NCBI GenBank assembly: GCA_902381685.1
Contig: LR698958.1
Coordinates: 2,056,833-2,120,832 of the forward strand
DNA length: 64,000 nt
Direction: 5' to 3'
From: Lachnospiraceae bacterium
Lineage (GTDB): Bacteria > Bacillota > Clostridia > Lachnospirales > Lachnospiraceae
Under the pieces are notes generated by a model, which worked only from the letters and a program-made list of their open reading frames with translations, ran no database searches and was not told the origin of the DNA. A program made the position numbers and the translations under genes. The first letter of the stretch is position 1; every line of letters begins with the position of its first letter. This document shows positions 63,246 to 64,000 of the stretch, one piece after another.

Positions 63246-63709
63246 TGCTTCTGCTTCGCTTTTCGCAGTTCTTTGAAAAAATTTTTCATCAAAAGACTAC
63301 ATTCTTCTTCCAAAACCCCTGTTTCCAACTCAACCTGATGGTTAAATTCGTCCATTTGCAGAAGATTCAATATGGAACCGGCGCAGCCTGCCTTCGCATT
63401 CATGCAGCCCACAACGACTTTTTTCATTCTTGACTGTACAATCGCCCCGGAACACATTTGACACGGTTCCAGCGTCACATACATTGTGCAATCTTCCAGT
63501 CTCCAGTCTCCCACTTTTTTGCTTGCCTTTTTTATGGCTATCATCTCCGCATGAGCAAGCGGATTTTTGTCGGTTGTCCGCCTGTTATATCCCCTGCTTA
63601 TAATTTTATCCTCACACACAATCACACACCCGATTGGCACTTCATTTATCTCATATGCTTTCTTTGCCTGTTTAATGGCTTCTCTCATGTATTTCTCGTC
63701 CTGATTCAT
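63242..63709 (-). CDS. tadA: tRNA adenosine(34) deaminase
   Basis: 155 residues, usual size. Zinc deaminase motif: H53-A-E55 in PLAHAEMIAI and PCQMC with C83 and C86. It deaminates A34 to inosine in tRNA-Arg(ACG). It overlaps the upstream DUF6128 gene by 4 bases (AATGA) and carries the SRP RNA promoter in its 3' end, a common arrangement in Firmicutes. Confidence 0.95.
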   Translation of the reverse strand: MNQDEKYMREAIKQAKKAYEINEVPIGCVIVCEDKIISRGYNRRTTDKNPLAHAEMIAIKKASKKVGDWRLEDCTMYVTLEPCQMCSGAIVQSRMKKVVVGCMNAKAGCAGSILNLLQMDEFNHQVELETGVLEEECSLLMKNFFKELRKAKQKH

Positions 63710-64000
63710 TCGTTCTTTTCAATCCTCCTGCAAAAATATCCAAAATCCTCTCTCGGATTTCTTTCCTCCTCAGACAACTCTACTTCTTCATTTTCCATTT
63801 TCCTAAACTGAGTAAATCCAAATGCCTTCGCCGCCTGCACCTCTCTGGCATGATTCACTCCCGGCACTCCTATGTATAATTCTCCCCCTTCCTCTATCCA
63901 GAGCAAATGGTGATAATTATAAAAACCGTGCAGTAAAAAATTATTATTTGCAAGTCTCCACTCTCTTCGCGGAAGCCTTACCAAATCTTTTCTCTGAATT
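63706..64000 (-). CDS. DUF6128-like protein, C-terminal part (partial)
   Basis: The frame is open at the window's right edge, so only about 98 C-terminal residues are seen. LPRREWRLANNNFLLHGFYN, HLLWIEEGGELYIGVPGVNH and AKAFGFTQF resemble the DUF6128 C-terminal domain as I know it from Lachnospiraceae. The frame has no stop up to the edge, and the TTG at 63984 is not a real start. It is coupled to tadA by a 4-base overlap. Function unknown. Confidence 0.7.
   Translation of the reverse strand, partial: IQRKDLVRLPRREWRLANNNFLLHGFYNYHHLLWIEEGGELYIGVPGVNHAREVQAAKAFGFTQFRKMENEEVELSEEERNPREDFGYFCRRIEKNE

Overview
The window looks like a chromosomal segment of a low-GC Gram-positive gut anaerobe of the family Lachnospiraceae. 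Its gene families and Lachnospiraceae-type hypothetical proteins fit a mucus-associated [Ruminococcus]/Mediterraneibacter-like species. That genus-level guess rests on content alone: a very large sialidase, fucosidase, hexosaminidase and beta-galactosidase, all with signal peptides and wall-sorting tails. Almost every gene lies on the minus strand; the one clear plus-strand gene is the nuclease-like gene at 594-1358.

Bases 1 to about 7200 are one end of an integrative and conjugative element of the Tn1549-like kind. They hold the start of a large surface protein behind an attenuator-like leader, a plus-strand orphan DpnII/MboI-like nuclease gene, two sigma-region-4 regulators, an XRE regulator, and a tight replication/partition operon (DUF6075, DUF3970, ParA, ParB, RepA, DUF6050). 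RepA carries nine or ten 23-bp iteron-like repeats inside its coding sequence, probably the element's replication origin. The element stops just short of the 3' end of lysS, where tandem 11-bp repeats resemble integrase arm sites. No integrase lies inside the window.

Bases 7200-28300 are mostly core genome: lysS (with a C-terminal Trbp111-like domain) and greA; a wall-anchored GH33 sialidase; a patatin/biotin-ligase gene interrupted by an in-frame TGA, followed by a DUF6145 gene and dusB; a stomatin-like SPFH gene; two two-component systems; a spore-cortex-type cell wall hydrolase; a Ktr/Trk potassium uptake pair with an rRNA-type methyltransferase; and metK under a SAM-I riboswitch.

Bases 28360-49000 are a host-glycan locus. 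A three-gene operon runs GH95 alpha-L-fucosidase, then a transglutaminase/leucine-rich-repeat surface protein, then a GH20 hexosaminidase. After murA and a small hypothetical gene comes a 2000-residue GH2 beta-galactosidase. Four of the five surface proteins here and at 9.8-13.4 kb end in a non-LPXTG signal of the form VKTGD plus a transmembrane helix and basic tail; the transglutaminase protein ends in PKTAD. Together they can remove sialic acid, fucose, galactose and HexNAc from mucin-type glycans at the cell surface. The GH2 gene carries a 2-base contraction in a homopolymeric A run that cuts off its wall anchor.

Bases 49000-56100 are a complete F1Fo ATP synthase operon (atpZ-I-B-E-F-H-A-G-D-C). 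Its c subunit carries a sodium-type ion-binding signature. The rest is housekeeping: trmL, an aminotransferase with its Lrp-type regulator, an AIR-synthase-like protein, a VanW-family protein, a 33-residue membrane peptide, a radical SAM/B12 protein, the large-type SRP RNA, tadA, and the end of a DUF6128 gene.
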